A stretch of 64,000 bases of DNA from Paraconiothyrium sp. Pb-2020 (Eukaryota; Ascomycota; Dothideomycetes; Pleosporales; Didymosphaeriaceae), in the NCBI GenBank assembly GCA_022419385.1, contig JAJUBI010000004.1:682001-746000 (forward strand). The letters are read 5' to 3'. The notes beneath the pieces were generated by a model. It was not told where the DNA came from, did not search any database, and saw only the letters and a program-made list of their open reading frames with translations. The position numbers and the translations under genes were made by a program. Positions 13,006 to 23,520 of the stretch are shown here, in pieces; within the stretch, counting starts at the first letter, position 1; each line of letters begins with the position of its first letter.

Positions 13006-13339
13006 ATGTTCGTAGTCGTGGAGCGTGGAGGGTTGAAAACACACAATGAAATCGTCGACAGGAGTATCAATATCCGGCTCTTGCACGGGGCGCTGAAGGC
13101 GGTGGCGTTTGGCGTGAGCACATACGTGGTGGTTAGTAAGGCGTGGGATGAAGGCTTGGGCGCCAGGGCGGACAAGCGTAATTTTGAGTGCGCTGACGTT
13201 GCCGTGTGTGGCGCTTAGTGCGGCGTTGGGGGGAGAGTTGGTGTACAAGGACGGGGTTGGGGTGCAGAGGATGGGTGGAGGGTTGGATGAGAAGAAGGAG
13301 GGGATTAGGGAGAATGTTGAGAGGGCGAAGCAGGGCTGA
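13006..13339 (+). pseudogene. Relic of a small membrane-type protein, apparently frameshifted
   Basis: Two overlapping frames look like consecutive parts of one small protein. The first (from ATG 13006) contains a hydrophobic run LHGALKAVAFGVSTYVVV. The second frame continues with RRGMKAWAPGRTSVILS, then a second hydrophobic segment, GGELVYKDGVGVQRM and a charged tail ending at 13339. A one-base shift near 13130-13145 is needed to join them, and no GT-AG intron bridges the two frames in phase. The regular small-residue, two-hairpin pattern suggests a former two-TM protein, but I do not recognise the family. The long open frame on the opposite strand over the same bases is proline-rich and unconvincing. 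This could also be a sequencing error in a live gene. Confidence 0.4.
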
Positions 13340-13465
13340 CGGGTTGGCGTACGTGGGGGATATAGTAAAGGGGTAGTATGGATGGGAAGCAGAGGGAAGG
13401 CTGGTTCAAATGCAATGCTAAGTGGGTTCTTCCGCGATGGTAGAATACTGTTTTTGTTTATCAAC

Positions 13466-16400
13466 TCAGTGAACGTTCTCCTGTACCCATTCCCAAATCC
13501 TGCCAAGGTACTCCGCATTCAACGGTTTCACTTCCCGTATCACTCTGACACTCTTCTGCGTCTCCTCAATCGAGAATCTTCCTCCGCTCCCTTCTTCAAC
13601 CTCCGCCTTCTTTCCACCCTTTCCATAGGCTTCCTTCCACAGCCCCAGCAACTTCATTGCAGAATGCCCATCTTCCTTGCACATTTCCAACCTCCTCACC
13701 CACTCCTCTGGCGAGACTATGTTGAACGATTCCTTCACCTTGAGCCATTGGAGCATGGTAGCCCACGTCAGCTGATGGTGTGGATTCAGGACGTGGTACA
13801 CTTGCACATCTTGTCCACTTATGGAAGGAGTACTTGCGGCTTGTAGAAAGGCTTCGGCAGCAATGTCGACGGGCAGCCAGTCGAGTGGCGCGTCGCCAAG
13901 CTGAGGCAGACAGTCTATGAGTCGCGCGGTGCTGAGCATCATCGGCCACGCTTCTTTCGTGTTCCATATCCCGGTCCTAGAGTCGCCGGATAACTGTCCA
14001 ACTCTTATTACAGATATGCGACCCTTCAGATTGGTCTCGCGGTGTGCAGCAAGACAGATATGCTCGGCGACCCATTTTGATCGCGAGTATCCGAGCGGGC
14101 TCGCAGCGGCTGGATCGTCTGATAGGTGCTCGGGAAGTCGTCCTTCCGCGTCAGGTTCGCTGTTGATGATGGATGCGGTAGATGAGCAGTATGCGAAACG
14201 CGGTGGATCAGGGCGTCGAGCTGCGAGGGCGAGGTTAAGCAATTGTCTCACACCTGCCAGGTTGTCTTTCGCGAAGCTACGCAGTTTGAGGCGGAAATTA
14301 ACGGTCCAAGCGATGTGGAGGATGGACGTTGCTTCTGCAGCCAGGTGGTTGTAGACGTCGTCAGATAGGCCTAGTCGTGGCTCGCCTAGTGCTGCTTGTA
14401 TGATTTTGACTTTGTCGTTGGGCGGGGACTCAGATGAGAGATCGGCTAGACCTCGCTGTGAGAGGGCCTTGCTGACGCGCTCTTTAGCTGCTGTTTCGTC
14501 TGCGCCGCGGACGAGACAGTAGATGGCCGAGACAGTCCTAGAGGGGCGGAGGAGATCGAGAATGTGCGCGCCGAGGGCACCAGTAGCACCAGTAAGGACG
14601 ATGGTTTCGCCAGAGTCTAGCTTACTTTGTGTTCCACTCTTGTGCTCTCGCAATGTTGATGTGTAGCTGCTGAAGTCACCGTATTCTTGCACGAGATTTA
14701 GCATCATCTGCTCCTCATCCTCGGTGTTGGCGTTAGCCTCGCCGTGACGCTCTCGTATAATGTAATTGCTCAGATTGCGGATGGTACCGCAGTCTTCGAC
14801 GACGCTAAGCGGGAGCTCTTGGTTGTAGTTCGGAGTAAGTTGGTGTAATTTACTGCGCAGCCGCATGCAGGCTATTGAATCAACGCCATAAGAGAAGAGA
14901 TCGGTGTCTTCTTCGGGTAGGACTGAGCTCTGTATCATAGATCGGATGAGTCTAGAAAGATACTTCGGCAAGTCTTTATCATCGACATCTTGAAATTCTT
15001 GGTCATCCTTCGTTTCATATGCAGCTTTTATGAGGTGGCCGAACCTCGCTTCGGCCGCCCTTCTGATGATTGTGCCTTTACTGCTTTTCTCTAATGGTTT
15101 ATCTTGGTGTTCGACGGAGATAAGCATATGTCGTGGTATTCGCGCATGGTCCTGGGTTTCTTTGTTCAACTTGTCGACTCGCGGCCAGATCGCATTGAGG
15201 ACCTCCTCATCTGATAGACCACTCGCTTCCTGAGAGCGAAGCAGAAGTGCCCCTGGAAAAGGGCGGTTATCTCCAAATATCAATACGTCATCAAGTTCTT
15301 CTGCCGTTGCGATCGCAGCTTCAACCGGAGCAGGGTCGAACTTTTTACCGGTGATCAGTGTCAACTGAGAGTCAGCTCTCGAGTGATAGAACCAGGCGTT
15401 CTCAATCTCTGGATGTCTCTCGAATAGATCTGCTGTTGCGAAAGAACCGTTCTCCCTATTAGTCTTGGCCTGGATGTAGTTAGAAATCATGGCTTATCAG
15501 GACAACGGAGGTTCTACCATATGCGGCCATCCAGGCTTCACCACCAACTCCGCTAGCCCATCCTCGTGACTTTCAAATTCTACCAGTGCGGCAGGGTTAT
15601 AATTCCTAAGATACTGCCATTCTTTGTCCTTTGCAAAGTTCCTGTAAGACGACAACAAAAACCCGCACTCAGCGCTACCGAATCTTGAGATGAGGTTGAC
15701 CTCGTTGCGAACAAGGCGATCTCCCACCTCGACCGGCAGTGCAGCTCCGCCAACACCCACAATGTCCATGCTCTTCAAGATCTGTGAACCTTTCGCATCG
15801 GCCTCCATTATCTGCAGCACATATGGTACCGAAGAGAAATACTTCACTGCTGGCTGTGTCCGTTCTAAGGTAGATGACTTAGCTACATCCAGACATTTAC
15901 AAATGTTGCGGGCAGTGATGGGCACGTCTTTGCCAGGGAACAACCAAATGGGAGAATCGCTCGTCCATGATCGGAATGTGTCCGCAATACCTCCATGATA
16001 GAGAGGTGTTGTTGTGAAGGTTGCTATTGAAGTCGCCCCAGGTAAGTGTGGTAGCACCCCGATTGCTCCTCGATGACTCTGCGGTATGGGTTTCGGTAGA
16101 CCAGACGATGTACCTGACGTGTGGTGGAGATACGCCACGGAGAACTCGTCCACGTTAGAACTTGGTGCAAAGTCCGACTGTGGCGCTCGGATGATCTGAA
16201 AGATGTCCTCGTGTTCACCAAGCGGTGTTTGGCAAATGGAAAATTTGGTGCCATCATCAATTTGTTGCAACTGATCTGCATCTACAGCGCGCTGAAAATG
16301 GGCTGCATCGCAGAACATTATTGAAACGCTGCATGCTTTACAAAGATGCACGATCGCACCTGGCTGGCACTGTGGTGCAAGTAGCAAGACAGAGTGCCCC

Positions 16401-16726
16401 AAGTACATTAGACCAAGCCACGTGAAGAGGAAGTCTGGCGAGCTATGAGCCATCAGAGCTACCGTTTGCGGATCGCTTGAAGATGAATTAAAGCACTTCG
16501 AAAGTCTTTTGGCAAAGACTTGCGTTGCCTTGAAGACATGGTCAAACGTGAGAAGCTCATATTTCCATTCATGCTCGGTTTGAGGTAATGGAAAGCCCAC
16601 TGCTGGCTTGGAACCGCAACTTCTTGACTGATAGGCGAGGAACTGGGTGATGGTACGGTATGGCTTCGATTCCGCATTTAGCGCCGAGGCCTGGCCCAGG
16701 GTGCAGATGAAATAGTTAGCTTCCAT
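13466..16726 (-). CDS. NRPS-like adenylate-forming reductase (A-T-R)
   Basis: Two exons (16726-15518 and 15469-13466) give 1070 aa. The 48-nt intron (15517-15470) has a GTAGAA donor, a TCTAAC branch and a CCAG acceptor, and it holds the in-frame TGA and TAA that otherwise split the gene. The adenylation domain (about 20-540) shows HHTSGTSSGLPKPI (201-214), FGSAECG and GKKFDPAPVE (444-453). The thiolation domain has YGVDSI with the phosphopantetheine serine at S601. The thioester-reductase domain has TGATGALG (696-703) and Y864SRSK868. Enzymes of this design activate a carboxylic or amino acid, load it on the carrier arm and release it reductively with NADPH as an aldehyde or alcohol. There is no condensation or ketosynthase domain. 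All key residues appear intact. Substrate is unknown; the exporter at 9.6-11.5 kb may be functionally linked. Confidence 0.94.
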
Positions 16727-18467
16727 GGCAGAGTCGAGTCGCGGTGTCGGTCATGAGTAGCGAAGGCATGCAAGCGAAATTTGGGAGTAGTAGGCCCATG
16801 TCCAAATGGAGGTTGAATTAAACTCTCGAGGAACAAATGTCGTGACATCATCACCTAAAGATGTGGAGCGCAAGAGCGGGCACAAAGGATGTTGTCCGTA
16901 CAGTCACTGAGTCGTAAGGGTAGTGTATTGTGCCCACACGCCGGATGTGGAACGATGGTACTGTATATACATGGGATTGCTGAGGGGGCCGAGTTGCTCC
17001 ATTGACGGCATCCCTGTTGACGCACTTGCCATGATGCGCTACCACACAACGTCCTAAAGCGTACATGATGGCGGTGCAAAGAATGCCCCGACGCCTCCCA
17101 CGCTCCACAGATATTGTGTTACAGCTTTGCTGAGCTTTGCTGGTGGTTGGGGTGGCGGTTCTGCGGGATTTGATATGCTGAAGGTAGTGCAGAGGGTGAG
17201 AGCTAAGAAATATTGATTCAGTGCACCGCTAGGCCCAACGAGGCAACCAGCTCTGCGCGATGCTTCATGGCATTTGCACCCGATTGCGTTGTTGCAGTGG
17301 CGCAAATGCTCTCCCGACCGTGCCGTGGTAACGATGCACCTGTTATTCTTAGATGTACTGTGCAGCTGCCGCGTTCAGTCGGAGACGGCCTCGGGCGATA
17401 TACGGCACTCAATCGCTCACAGTCGATGCATAGTGCGACAACGTCGTCCATGCACAGGTCCCCGCACGCATGCAAGTGAGCTGCAAGTTCTCCTCGGCCC
17501 GTTGGCGTCTGGGCTGCGCACGTCCAAGGGACCCCGGCCTCTGTTAGCTCCTCAGGTTTCCATGGCAAAGCTGGTCAACAACCTCCGCAGGCGCCGTGCA
17601 GCGCAGCAGTGTTTCGCCAATCGGCCATGACGCAGCGATCGCACCGTGTCTGCGAGGGCGCATCGTGAGATGAGGTGAGGCCTGGCGGACAAGGGCATGC
17701 GCGTCGTACGGCCGCCCTGTGGCCTGGTCGCGCCGCGGGCTGCTGTGGAATGCGCGTCGCCAGCCACGGAACTCTCCCAAAGGCCTACGCGTCCCAATGG
17801 GTGCCCACAGCTCCGGCGAGCACTGGAGTGTGGCTAGGGAGGCTAGAGAGGCATTCCTTGACAGCGCCGTCGATGCGGGGACTTGGCCGGCGTCGAGCGG
17901 CAATCCGTTGCGTGGCTGGTTTGAGAGACGCCCTGAAACATGCGGAAGCACCACCACGGCGAGACGCAGCGCGCATGTCGAAGCAGCCGCCGACGGCAGA
18001 AAGCAGCAGCCTCGCGACGGCGAAACTGTGAAATTATCGCAATCTCGCGGGCGCTGGCGAGCTGGGGAGCGGGAGGGCCGTCCTCTCGAGATAGCAGGCG
18101 CAGGGCACCGCGCAGTCTGTGTGGCGGTTGATAGCACCTGCGAGCTAGACGGCGCTAGCCCGCCTTGGGACCTTCGTGATTGCTTCCAACCGGGCAGCGG
18201 CGCACCTTCCGGGATCCTCTCAAACAACATTTAAACCCGTGCGCCGCCAGCCCGACCTTTTGCTCCTTCGACCGCACGCCCCAAAGCATCACCACTTGCT
18301 GTAAGTCTTCTCTTGCCTGGCCCTCCGCCATCCCACCATACCAATTGCTTGCTTGCTCGCTGGCCGGCACTCCACGCTCAATCGCGCTCCGTCTGCTCAC
18401 TCTCCCTTGCTAACGCCCACGCCCGCCCAGACATTGATACTGCCAGCACCTGCCAGCACCTGCCACC
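16727..18467. other. Divergent intergenic region between A-T-R gene and GPI-protein gene
   Basis: About 1.7 kb shared upstream by two divergent genes. The right half (about 17500-18230) is strongly GC-rich and open in several frames on both strands, one of 228 codons on the minus strand. None shows a recognisable domain and codon composition differs from the neighbours. The 200 bases before 18468 are CT/CCA-rich, as expected for a fungal 5' leader. Confidence 0.5.
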
Positions 18468-19173
18468 ATGCTGTACTCCACTCTTCTCGTCGCCACCGCG
18501 GCCTTCTCCGGCCTTGTCGCCGCTCAGAACTCTACCTCCGACCTGACGTTGCCCCCGGGCATCAGCGCGTGCTGCAGTGTCGACGCCAACCAGGTCCCCG
18601 AAAAGAGCAGGTCGACTTGGTGCAGCGCCTCCGAGAACACTTGCCCGGAGATCTGTGGTGGACAGGGCCAGATCGCGAGCGGTGGTAACGTGTGCGATGC
18701 GGTAAGAATGCACCATAGATCTGTCTTTGTGCTGTCCCTAACCTGCATAGGACACTCTCAAGTACACTTGCAAGTGCCGCAATGGCACGGAGCCCGACAT
18801 GAGCGAGTATCAGCAGTCTGTTCCCGGCCTCATGTGCCGTTACTGGTTCGACCTGTGCACCAATGCCACCATCGCCTCAAACGGAGAGGGAAACCAGGCT
18901 GAGCAGTTTGCATGCGACACGTACCGAAACCAGGAGTGCGGCAACAAGACTACCTCGGATGCCTCGACCACCAGCGCTACTACCTCTGGCAGCAGCCGCG
19001 CTTCCTCGACTGGCAGCTCTGACTCTGCCACCGAGTCGGGGGGCTCCTCGGCAACCTCCTCTGCCGCCAGCGGTGCTAGCAGCACTCCTGGCGCCGCTGT
19101 CCGCCTTGCTCAGGAGTTCGCTGCCCCCGTTCTTGCGGGTGGTATGATTGCCCTCTTCGGCATTGCCTTGTAG
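18468..19173 (+). CDS. GPI-anchored, Ser-rich secreted protein (DUF7707-like)
   Basis: Exons 18468-18701 and 18751-19173 (49-nt intron, GTAAGA...CATAG) give 218 aa. Residues 1-19 form a signal peptide ending LVAAQ. The mature part has about ten cysteines in a compact ectodomain (ACCSVDANQVP, WCSASENTCPEICGGQGQ, YTCKCRNGTEP, CRYWFDLCTNA, QECGNKT). A Ser/Thr/Ala-rich stalk (about 150-190) and a C-terminal hydrophobic tail preceded by small residues complete the pattern for GPI anchoring at the cell wall or plasma membrane. The arrangement resembles the fungal DUF7707 family of unknown function. Several NxT/S glycosylation sites occur. It stands alone between a divergent reductase and the glycerol-3-phosphate dehydrogenase gene. 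Confidence 0.88.
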
Positions 19174-20242
19174 TGGACGTACATCATCGGGCCGGTTCCA
19201 TGAAGGTTGTGGTAATGAGGACGAGACAGGGGGTATCCATCAGCACCGCATCGGCGTGGCTGTCTTCTCCAGCGTTAAGAGAGCATCGGAGTTAGCTTTT
19301 GTATCCATGAAGGGTTGAGGAGGAGTTTAATACGAGTTCATGACCATGCGATATATCCAACAATCAAACCATTATCAGTTCTTCAGCTGTCCGCTTCTGA
19401 ATCTCCGTGAGCCCCGAGTGGCATCGATGGCTATTCTAATGATGCCTACATGACGCGCGTCATTTTCGGTGTGCGTTGGGCCTCTGTAGAGGGCATCCCG
19501 GTTTGATACGCGTGAGATATGATCGCGAGGCTGTCCGAACACTTTCACACTTGGTGTCTGTGTACGCCCGGGTTGATGCCGTTAGCTTCCCAACAATAAC
19601 GCCTGCATCGAGAGGGCCATGTTGGAGGAGCGGAGCAACGAGGCAGTATGGTCGTGGATTGAGTGCTTGCGGACGTTGGAATAAACTTGGTACTTCGTAT
19701 ATTAGAGCGTAACCTCTGTCGCGGGCCTTGTTTGTCAGGCTTCGGCCCCAAACACGTCGGCGTCGCGCATCGCGTTATTGGCCAATACCGCGGTTGCAGG
19801 CGCTGATCACCTGGCTGGGATGCAGCGAATTGAGGTGCATTATCGATAGCCGGACGCCTGCAGAATCCTTGCCCATGATCACATTCCTCTCCAAGTTCAA
19901 CATTTTGTTCCACGGTGCTCCTACTGTGCCATTTAGTCTGCCAACCTCGCATACTGGGTCCAGCTGTTCTCGACTTCCAGACACACACCGCAACTTCCTC
20001 AATTGGGCGACTTCGGCACCGCCGCATCACAGGAAGCCTCGGCCTCTGCTTCTGAAGTCAGTGCGGTCGCCGCCTCGGCCATCTGCCTTCTTGTCTGACG
20101 ATAGTACAACGTGACAGTACTTAAGGTGGCTTTCTACGGCTTCTGTCGGGCGCCGTTACATCGAGCACACCGCCTGAGCTACTCCTTTGCTTTCGCCAGA
20201 CACATCACTCCCGCCTTTACAACCCACCCCTACCGAAGAACC
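19174..20242. other. Intergenic and promoter of glycerol-3-phosphate dehydrogenase
   Basis: No gene seen. The last 138 bases (20105-20242) are open in frame with the dehydrogenase ATG but contain no ATG; see the finding. A CCCCT stress-element-like pentamer lies at 20227-20231 in the leader, which may be chance. Confidence 0.45.
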
Positions 20243-21644
20243 ATGGCGACGCTGGGGGCTCACAAGAAGCACAAGGTGACCGTCGTGGGCTCCGGTAACT
20301 GGTACGTTGCAATGTGGCCTGTAATACTCCAGGTTGCACTGTGCACGAAGTGTTTGTGTTCTAGTTGGTGTGCTGCTGGCTAACTTGCATGGAGGGGCAC
20401 CACCATGTCAAAGCTTGTCGCCGAGAACGTCAAAGCATATCCGACACTCTTCGAAGAGCAAGTAGATGTGTGGGTCTACGAGGAGGAGGTCACCCTGCCC
20501 AAAGAATCCCGCCACTACGACCCTGGCTCCGAACTCGCATCGAAACCACAGAAGCTCTCAGAGCTCTTCAACAAGCTGCACGAGAACGTCAAGTATCTGC
20601 CGGGTATCACCTTACCTTCGAATGTTGTCGCCAACCCCGATCTCGTCGATTCTTGCAAAGACTCTACCATACTCGTCTTCGTCTTGCCCCACCAGTTCAT
20701 CCCGCGGGTATGCGACCAGTTGGCGGGCAAGATCGTGCCATACGCGCGCGCCATATGCTGCACAAAGGGTGTGGACGTCAGCGAGAAGGGCATCAGACTC
20801 ATGTCGGAGGCTATTGGCATGCGTCTGAATATCTACTGCGGAGCTCTCTCGGGCGCAAATATCGCCACGGAAATCGCTCAAGAGAAGTATTCCGAGACTA
20901 CTGTATGTCGCCTTAAATGCACAATGCTCATGGAACGCTGAATACTGACCTTGTTGATGCTAGGTCGCGTATGACCCGCCCCCGATGGACTCTCGTGCGC
21001 CAACGCCGAAGGGCTCACCCAACGCTTCAATGGTGGATCTTATCTCTCCTTCCAGACCAGTCCCCAGTGAGCGATCAGCGAGATTGAAAGCCCTACCAAA
21101 CGAATACCCTCCTCTCTCACACGAAAACGTTCGAAAATTGTTCCATCGCCCTTACTTCCACGTCCGAATTGTAGACGACGTAGTGGGCGTGTCCCTCGGC
21201 GGTGCGCTAAAGAACATCATTGCTATTGCTGCCGGTTTCGTCGACGGTCTCGGCTGGGGCGACAATGCAAAGGCAGCAGTCATGCGCGTGGGTATCCTAG
21301 AGATGGTGAAGTTCGGCAAGGAATTCTTCCCGGACAGCGCAAAAACGTCCACATTCACCGAGGAGTCATGCGGCGTAGCCGATGTCATTACTTCCTGTAT
21401 GGGCGGCCGTAACTTCCGCTGCGCAAAAATGGCGACCGAAAGGGGCGAGTCTATCTATGAGATTGAGCAGAAAGAGCTCAATGGGCAGAAATTGCAAGGC
21501 ACCAGCACCGCGTACGAAGTCAACTCGTTCCTCAAGCACCAGGGTTTGGAGAGCGAGTTCCCGCTTTTCACAGCCGTGTACAACATTCTTGAGGGCAATG
21601 CCAAACCCGGAGATATCCCCGAGTTGATCGAGCCGAAGATTTAG
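20243..21644 (+). CDS. gpd1: NAD+-dependent glycerol-3-phosphate dehydrogenase
   Basis: Exons 20243-20301, 20395-20902 and 20964-21644 give 415 aa. Intron 1 interrupts the nucleotide-binding loop GSGNW|GTTMSKLVAEN (in-phase tryptophan codon) and ends after a GCTAAC branch; intron 2 is GTATGT...CTAG. The Rossmann motif lies at about residues 14-25. The catalytic region shows GGALKNIIAIAAGFVDGLGW with the essential lysine, and substrate-binding GRN-type residues follow in GGRNFRCAKM. It reduces dihydroxyacetone phosphate to glycerol-3-phosphate, feeding glycerol for osmotic adaptation, membrane lipid synthesis and redox balance. In fungi it is commonly a HOG-pathway target. A Ser/Pro-rich insert (about 203-235) after strand VAYDPPP is typical of filamentous ascomycetes. 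The enzyme looks complete. Confidence 0.96.
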
Positions 21645-22021
21645 GACAGCATGACAGTGGGCCAGATACCAGATAGTTCTGGATCAGGCACACTGTATTA
21701 AAGATAGGTGACGTGCAGACCATTGCCTCTGCCATGGGCGACGGACTGGACGTCAAGGGGATGTGAGGTCACCCAAGATAGGCTTTATAGACGCAGGACC
21801 CTGATGGATGGGCGAAATGCGGAAGAGATCTAGCGAGGGAAGAACCATCTTCACAGATCATAGAGAGCTCAATGCTGGTATAAATATATTATATTAATAC
21901 TCTGAAAACAAACAGTTAACGTACAGAACGGCGTGGTCAGCTCTAGCAACACCTAAGGTCCCCCTTATTAAACCCGCGAGAGGTGACGTTGCTATGCAAC
22001 TTCGGTCGCAGGCCGAACCCC
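21645..22021. other. Intergenic, AT-rich towards the right
   Basis: 3' flank of the dehydrogenase gene. An AT-rich run at about 21876-21900 precedes the degenerate repeat copy. No gene is supported. Confidence 0.5.
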
Positions 22022-22300
22022 CCACTCTTTGCTGACTAGCACTCGTCAAATCCATACGCAGTGACACTAGGCAGGCGAATAACGAGGTTGAACTCCAATC
22101 CAAGGGTGCTGATATGCTCTAGATACTGGCTGATCCGTTGGGATAGTTCCAGACTTGTGTGCTGAAACCATGTCTGCCTCAATGGCGCTGGTGATATACT
22201 TGGCACGGTAGAAGCTTTGTAGGCGGTGAACATCTGTTGAGGGTGCTGTCTCGATCATTAGTAAGTCCCGAGATGCCACCCCATAGGTAGTATGTAACAT
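22022..22300 (-). pseudogene. Degenerate copy A of an unrecognised two-copy gene or element
   Basis: Read on the minus strand, 22300-22190 encodes a block beginning LHTTYGVASRDLLMIE and ending EADMVSAH. In another frame 22130-22035 encodes LEHISTLGLEFNLVIRLPS followed by YGFDE and a stop. Both blocks match copy B near 39.5-39.9 kb in the same order. The first 37-residue segment from SRDL to VSAH has the same length in both copies. About 70 nt present in B are missing here, which shifts the frame. Several differences from B are transitions. No family is recognised. It is best seen as a decayed member of a dispersed gene or transposon-borne family. Confidence 0.6.
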
Positions 22301-22846
22301 AGCCTAAAAAGTATCAATTCCTCAATCACGACAATTGCTGCACCAGCTCACCTTTCCCACTTCCTAGCCCGTGGAAACCTCGTACTGTGATAGAACCTAG
22401 AGAGCCTAGACTGGAATGCCGTTAACTAGACTATCTATGCCAGCTTCCCACTCTTTTAGCGGTCTACTACTTGCTCGTGTGGCTATCAAGACAATAGGTT
22501 CTCAGCTGGTCTGGATGAGCTCAAACCTCATAGTCGCATGGCCAGTGACTGTAGGTGCGCTATTGGTAATTTGCAAGCACAGTTCGATATAGGATGACAA
22601 TGCGTAAAGGTCGGCATAAAACTCATTGCAACCATGGCAACGGTATGGACTACGGGTGTCCAGTATATGCCACCTCCTATGATTCGCGATAGCTGCCCTG
22701 CTCATGAAGATTTCCACACAACCAGTATAAGCCAACCATGGACAGCTCATATAGGATAGATAAGCCACCGGGCATTTCGAGCCGTGTTGCATGGCGGTCT
22801 GGTAACGGTAGATGTACGCACTGGATCATTTTGGACATGCGATCTT
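22301..22846. other. Intergenic between degenerate copy A and low-complexity region
   Basis: A minus-strand open frame at 22502-22792 contains a few Cys/His residues (YRCHGCNEF) reminiscent of a zinc finger. It has no full motif and no splice partner I can support. Nothing else is seen. Confidence 0.4.
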
Positions 22847-23296
22847 TTAGGTTCCGTTTTCAAGGGGTGACTCTCGTAATGCGGCAGGCGGCGGTACATA
22901 CATATAGTGGAGAGTTATGACCAAGTTGCCGAAGGTTGCATAGCTACTCCCAGTATGCTTACAGTAGCCTATTGCTACAAAGGGGCAAATGTAAGTGTCC
23001 TTTGGTGCGAACACTGCGACCTATCAACGTTAGTCAAGATGTAAAGGTAGGTATGATACTTTAGGGGAATCTTACTGGCAGAAGCGACGTAGGAACAGCA
23101 GTTGTCGCAGTACGTGGCGTACGGGGAGTGAGAGTACCAGCAGTTGGTGAAGACGACGAACAGTCGGCGAAGAACCCGGTGGGTTTTTGTACAGGAAACA
23201 CATTGCACAGGCCGTCTGGAAGTTCAAATTCCCAGGTGTAAACCTTACGCTCTTCTGTTGGCCGGTGTTTGCCCTTCTTCCTCGGTGTGGGTAGTA

Positions 23297-23412
23297 GTGC
23301 TGATAGCGGCGTAGAGCGCGTGCAGGACGTGGAGGACGTGAGCAGCGTGAAAGGCGTAAGTGGCGTAGAGGGCGTGAGTGCTGTGGATGTTGTTGTAGGT
23401 GGTGTAGGTGGT
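23297..23412. repeat. Degenerate 9-bp-period minisatellite (GGCGTAGAG-like)
   Basis: Degenerate units of the type GGCGTAGAG, GACGTGGAG, GACGTGAGC and GGCGTAAGT follow one another, ending in GTAGGTGGT repeats. The period is a multiple of three, so translated frames stay open and read Thr/Pro-rich on the minus strand. Confidence 0.75.
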
Positions 23413-23471
23413 GGCTCTTGATGGTGGGCTATGCGTGTTAGCAGTCTGCTCAATTGTGGTATTAGGATGAA

Positions 23472-23520
23472 GCCTGCACCACCTGCACCACCTACACCAT
23501 CTACACCATCTACAACACTA
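23472..23520. repeat. CACCTGCAC/CATCTACAC tandem repeat, inverted relative to 23390-23412
   Basis: Five or six 9-bp units (CCTGCACCA, CCTACACCA, TCTACACCA) stand in tandem. They are the reverse complement type of the GGTGGTGTAGGTGGTGG run about 70 bases to the left, so the two could pair as an imperfect long hairpin. Confidence 0.75.

Noticed and set aside
12943..13518. 191-codon minus-strand frame over the small-protein relic
   Set aside because: Proline/threonine-rich antisense frame; the plus-strand reading has a more protein-like hydrophobic pattern.
17544..18230. 228-codon minus-strand frame in GC-rich DNA
   Set aside because: Overlaps several equally open frames in both strands, no recognisable domain, composition unlike genuine genes here.
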